This document shows positions 9,401-9,993 of a stretch of DNA of 9,993 bases, piece after piece. Below the pieces are notes generated by a model. It was given only the letters and a program-made list of their open reading frames with translations, did not search any database and was not told the origin of the DNA. The position numbers and the translations under genes were made by a program. Numbering within the stretch: the first letter of the stretch is position 1; each line of letters opens with the position of its first letter. Origin of the DNA: Fidelibacterota bacterium TCS55 (GTDB taxonomy: Bacteria; Fidelibacterota; Marinisomatia; Marinisomatales; TCS55); contig CAJJBS010000105.1 of the NCBI GenBank assembly GCA_905182385.1, forward strand, positions 1 to 9,993, read 5' to 3'.

Positions 9401-9722
9401 TATCGATAAGCGTTTGTCATTACTTAGAGAGTCTATTTTAGAGATGGATAAAGATTTAAATGGAAATAGGTCAAAAATGCAACCCGGCGAAAAGACTAAC
9501 CCCACCGCAACAAGTAGATTGGCAGTGGTCCATCGGACTATAGAGTATTCTACGTACGGCCCTACAAAAACTGCAATTGAGAATCTCTCATTAGCAGCAA
9601 TTGGTTTAGATAAAATACAATCACAATTGAAGCAAAATAATAATGATATTGAATCGCTTTTGAGACGAATGGAAAACGCTGGATCTCCTTGGATTGAAGG
9701 TGCGCCAATTCCAAAAAAATAG
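6444..9722 (+). CDS. Exported multi-BNR (Asp-box) VPS10/sortilin-like propeller protein, often named 'glycosyl hydrolase'
   Basis: The first 21 residues are a signal peptide (hydrophobic ILYIILFTLTLG, probable cut before Gln22) without a lipobox cysteine, so the product is likely periplasmic or secreted. The conserved opening LEFRSIGPALMSGRISDI and GSGGVWKT is typical of a large FCB family of about this length. Asp boxes of the S-x-D-x-G-x-T-W kind start near residues 130, 181, 239, 289, 335, 519, 591 and 647, with degenerate copies ending at 83, 385 and 698; each marks a beta-propeller blade, fitting one or two propellers across about 40-715. Residues about 843-928 resemble a FlgD-like Ig module (IIEVRDLNNDVVRRL, then ISWDLRYPSP and PGKYSV). 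Residues about 935-1090 are helical and end in the family-like AGSPWIEGAPIP. There is no T9SS sorting domain. Members are named as hydrolases because of BNR repeats; no catalytic residues can be assigned, so the substrate is unknown and protein or glycan binding is equally possible. Confidence 0.9.
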   Translation: MHNSIRLSFILYIILFTLTLGQSKKSNIWDDENFDGLEFRSIGPALMSGRISDIAIHPEDENTWYLAVGSGGVWKTVNAGITWIPIFDDEGSYSIGCVTIDPNNPNIIWVGTGEDLGGRHFGYGDGIYRSEDGGNTWVNMGLKNSEHISKIVIHPNDSNIIWVASQGPLWSKGGERGVYKSTDGGKNWELILKDNEWTGATELVLDSRNPDRIYVAMWQRHRTIAAYMGGGPGTSIQRSEDGGKTWKKLSQGLPTSNMAKIGLDISKHDPDILYAAIELDRRTGGVYKSEDRGETWNKQSDAVAGATGPHYYQELYASPHYFDRLYLMDSGLQISNDGGKTFYRMNEKNKHGDNHAIAFRKNDPDYLLVGSDGGLYESFDHTKTWRYMANLPLTQFYDVALDDTEPFYNIFGGTQDNSTEGGPSRTDTWQGIHNSHWRVVLNWDGHQPATEPGNPNIMYGQRQQGTLSRIDMITGEVTDVQPQPLAGESYERFNWDAPILVSPHKPSRLYFASQRVWKSDDRGDSWVPISKDLTRDQNRFDLPIMGSKQSWDNAWDVSAMSNYNTISALSESPVKAGVIFAGTDDGFINITDNDGESWQRVDVKKLPGVPATAYVNDIKADNFDVNKVYAVLDNHKYGDYQPYIYVSNDKGRTWKSITSNLPDRTLTWRIVQDHVEKNLFFAATEYGIYFSINSGKAWSKLNGGVPTISFRDLAIHKRENDLVGASFGRGFYVFDDMSVFRELSNSQMKDKVTLFSVRKAWWYIARPYLGFNDPWNGLKGSQGDSYFVAPNPPFGAVFTYHLSESLLSKKEIRTKKELALMNKGKSVGFPGWKIAEQENRELDPKVIIEVRDLNNDVVRRLEGPTSKGFHRISWDLRYPSPNAIIGQVSSDNTSGFLAPPGKYSVTMFRQLDGKTTKVSDSKSFEVVPLRKGALETDSHDKIAKFWRQYEQTAKRGSAIQFEVAEILKKVNRMHKAISQSTGDVGTIDKRLSLLRESILEMDKDLNGNRSKMQPGEKTNPTATSRLAVVHRTIEYSTYGPTKTAIENLSLAAIGLDKIQSQLKQNNNDIESLLRRMENAGSPWIEGAPIPKK

Positions 9723-9770
9723 TTAAAAAACCCAATAAAAAAACAATAAATCATTTTAAGTGTTTTATTC

Positions 9771-9789
9771 CTTTTTTGATTAAAAAAAG
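9771..9789 (+). terminator. Weak A/T hairpin after the propeller gene, possible terminator
   Basis: A C followed by six T pairs with six A followed by G across a five-base loop, giving a 7-bp stem that is A/T except for the closing pair. It lies about 50 bases after the stop at 9720-9722. There is no GC-rich stem and no T-tract after it on the + strand, so intrinsic termination is only a possibility. Confidence 0.2.
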
Positions 9790-9817
9790 CTAAATTCAAG
9801 ACGGACAACGTATTTAT

Positions 9818-9854
9818 TCGAGGCAATGATTACGAGAAATCACTGTGTCCTCGA
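9818..9854 (+). other. Imperfect stem-loop in the leader of the third gene
   Basis: TCGAGG (9818-9823) is the exact inverse of CCTCGA (9849-9854), and inside it TGATT (9827-9831) pairs with AATCA (9838-9842) around a six-base loop. Between the two stems C24, A25 and A26 (of 98xx) can pair with G47, T46 and T44, leaving small bulges. The structure ends 25 bases before the ATG at 9880. No T-tract follows, so it does not look like a terminator. A role in mRNA stability or translation control is inference only. Confidence 0.35.
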
Positions 9855-9879
9855 TAAAACCATTTACTTGGATAAGCTT

Positions 9880-9993
9880 ATGAAGCATGTATTTAGCCTT
9901 ATATTAAGATTTTCTTTTATATTAATTGTCTTTGTGCTTTTTGCACCTTCTTCGACACTTATTGCTCAAGATGATTCTGGTGAAGAAGTATTT
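9880..9993 (+). CDS. 5' end of a gene for an exported protein, cut by the window edge (possibly TonB-dependent receptor)
   Basis: Only 38 codons are visible. They begin with a good Sec signal peptide: a short start MKHVFSLILR, a hydrophobic core FSFILIVFVLFA, and a probable cut after Ala29 (STLIA, then QDDSGEEVF). No lipobox cysteine is seen. The Shine-Dalgarno match is weak (GGA at 9870-9872). Two in-frame upstream starts exist, TTG at 9868 and ATG at 9826; the second would put polar residues before the signal peptide and lies inside a stem-loop, so 9880 is preferred. A mature start rich in Asp/Glu and followed by EEVF recalls the segment before the plug of some TonB-dependent receptors, but 9 mature residues cannot establish this. 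The 157-base gap from the previous gene suggests it may have its own promoter, though none is recognisable. Confidence 0.65.
   Translation, partial: MKHVFSLILRFSFILIVFVLFAPSSTLIAQDDSGEEVF

Noticed and set aside
9377..9826. A 149-codon minus-strand frame covering the end of the propeller gene and the gap after it
   Set aside because: Most of it is antisense to the conserved helical tail, its start lies in the gap next to a stem-loop, and a hydrophobic stretch comes from the A/T-rich tail region read backwards.
9826..9879. Upstream in-frame ATG at 9826 as the start of the third gene
   Set aside because: The GAGG before it is only two bases away, and using it would place 18 mostly polar residues ahead of an otherwise normal signal peptide.

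Overview
The window is AT-rich and all genes lie on the + strand. It holds two large, apparently complete genes for exported proteins, plus the first 38 codons of a third. The organism is probably a marine member of the Fibrobacterota-Chlorobiota-Bacteroidota (FCB) supergroup, with Candidatus Marinimicrobia (SAR406)-type bacteria the best guess. The reasons are the C-terminal sorting module of the first protein, with its NYPNPFNP motif, the dockerin-like EF-hand segment before it, the 'LGQ' and 'IAQ' signal-peptide ends, and the VPS10-like BNR propeller, a family common in that group. This placement rests on recalled family features, not on a search.

Layout. Bases 1-104 show no recognisable gene, promoter or leader peptide. 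Bases 105-6371 encode a 2088-residue modular surface protein: an N-terminal beta-rich module, seven Ig-like 'A' repeats, three 124-residue 'B' repeats, three FN3-like 'C' repeats, one further Ig-like unit, a dockerin-like segment, an unassigned beta-rich stretch and a type A type IX secretion (T9SS) C-terminal domain. Its only available start is a TTG without a ribosome-binding site, and it has no signal peptide, so its 5' end looks damaged, misassembled or misread. After a 72-base gap with a good Shine-Dalgarno site, bases 6444-9722 encode a 1092-residue secreted multi-BNR (Asp-box) propeller protein of the type often labelled 'glycosyl hydrolase' or 'VPS10/sortilin-like'. The gap 9723-9879 holds a weak A/T hairpin and a better imperfect stem-loop. 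From 9880 to the window edge a new gene starts with a clear signal peptide; a TonB-dependent receptor is possible but unproven.

Together the genes read as a cell-envelope block: a long, repetitive, probably adhesive protein meant for the cell surface, an exported propeller protein, and another exported or outer-membrane protein. I found no RNA gene, CRISPR array, insertion sequence, phage gene or defence system. The most notable points are the repeat organisation and the missing export signal of the giant protein, not a new enzymatic system.
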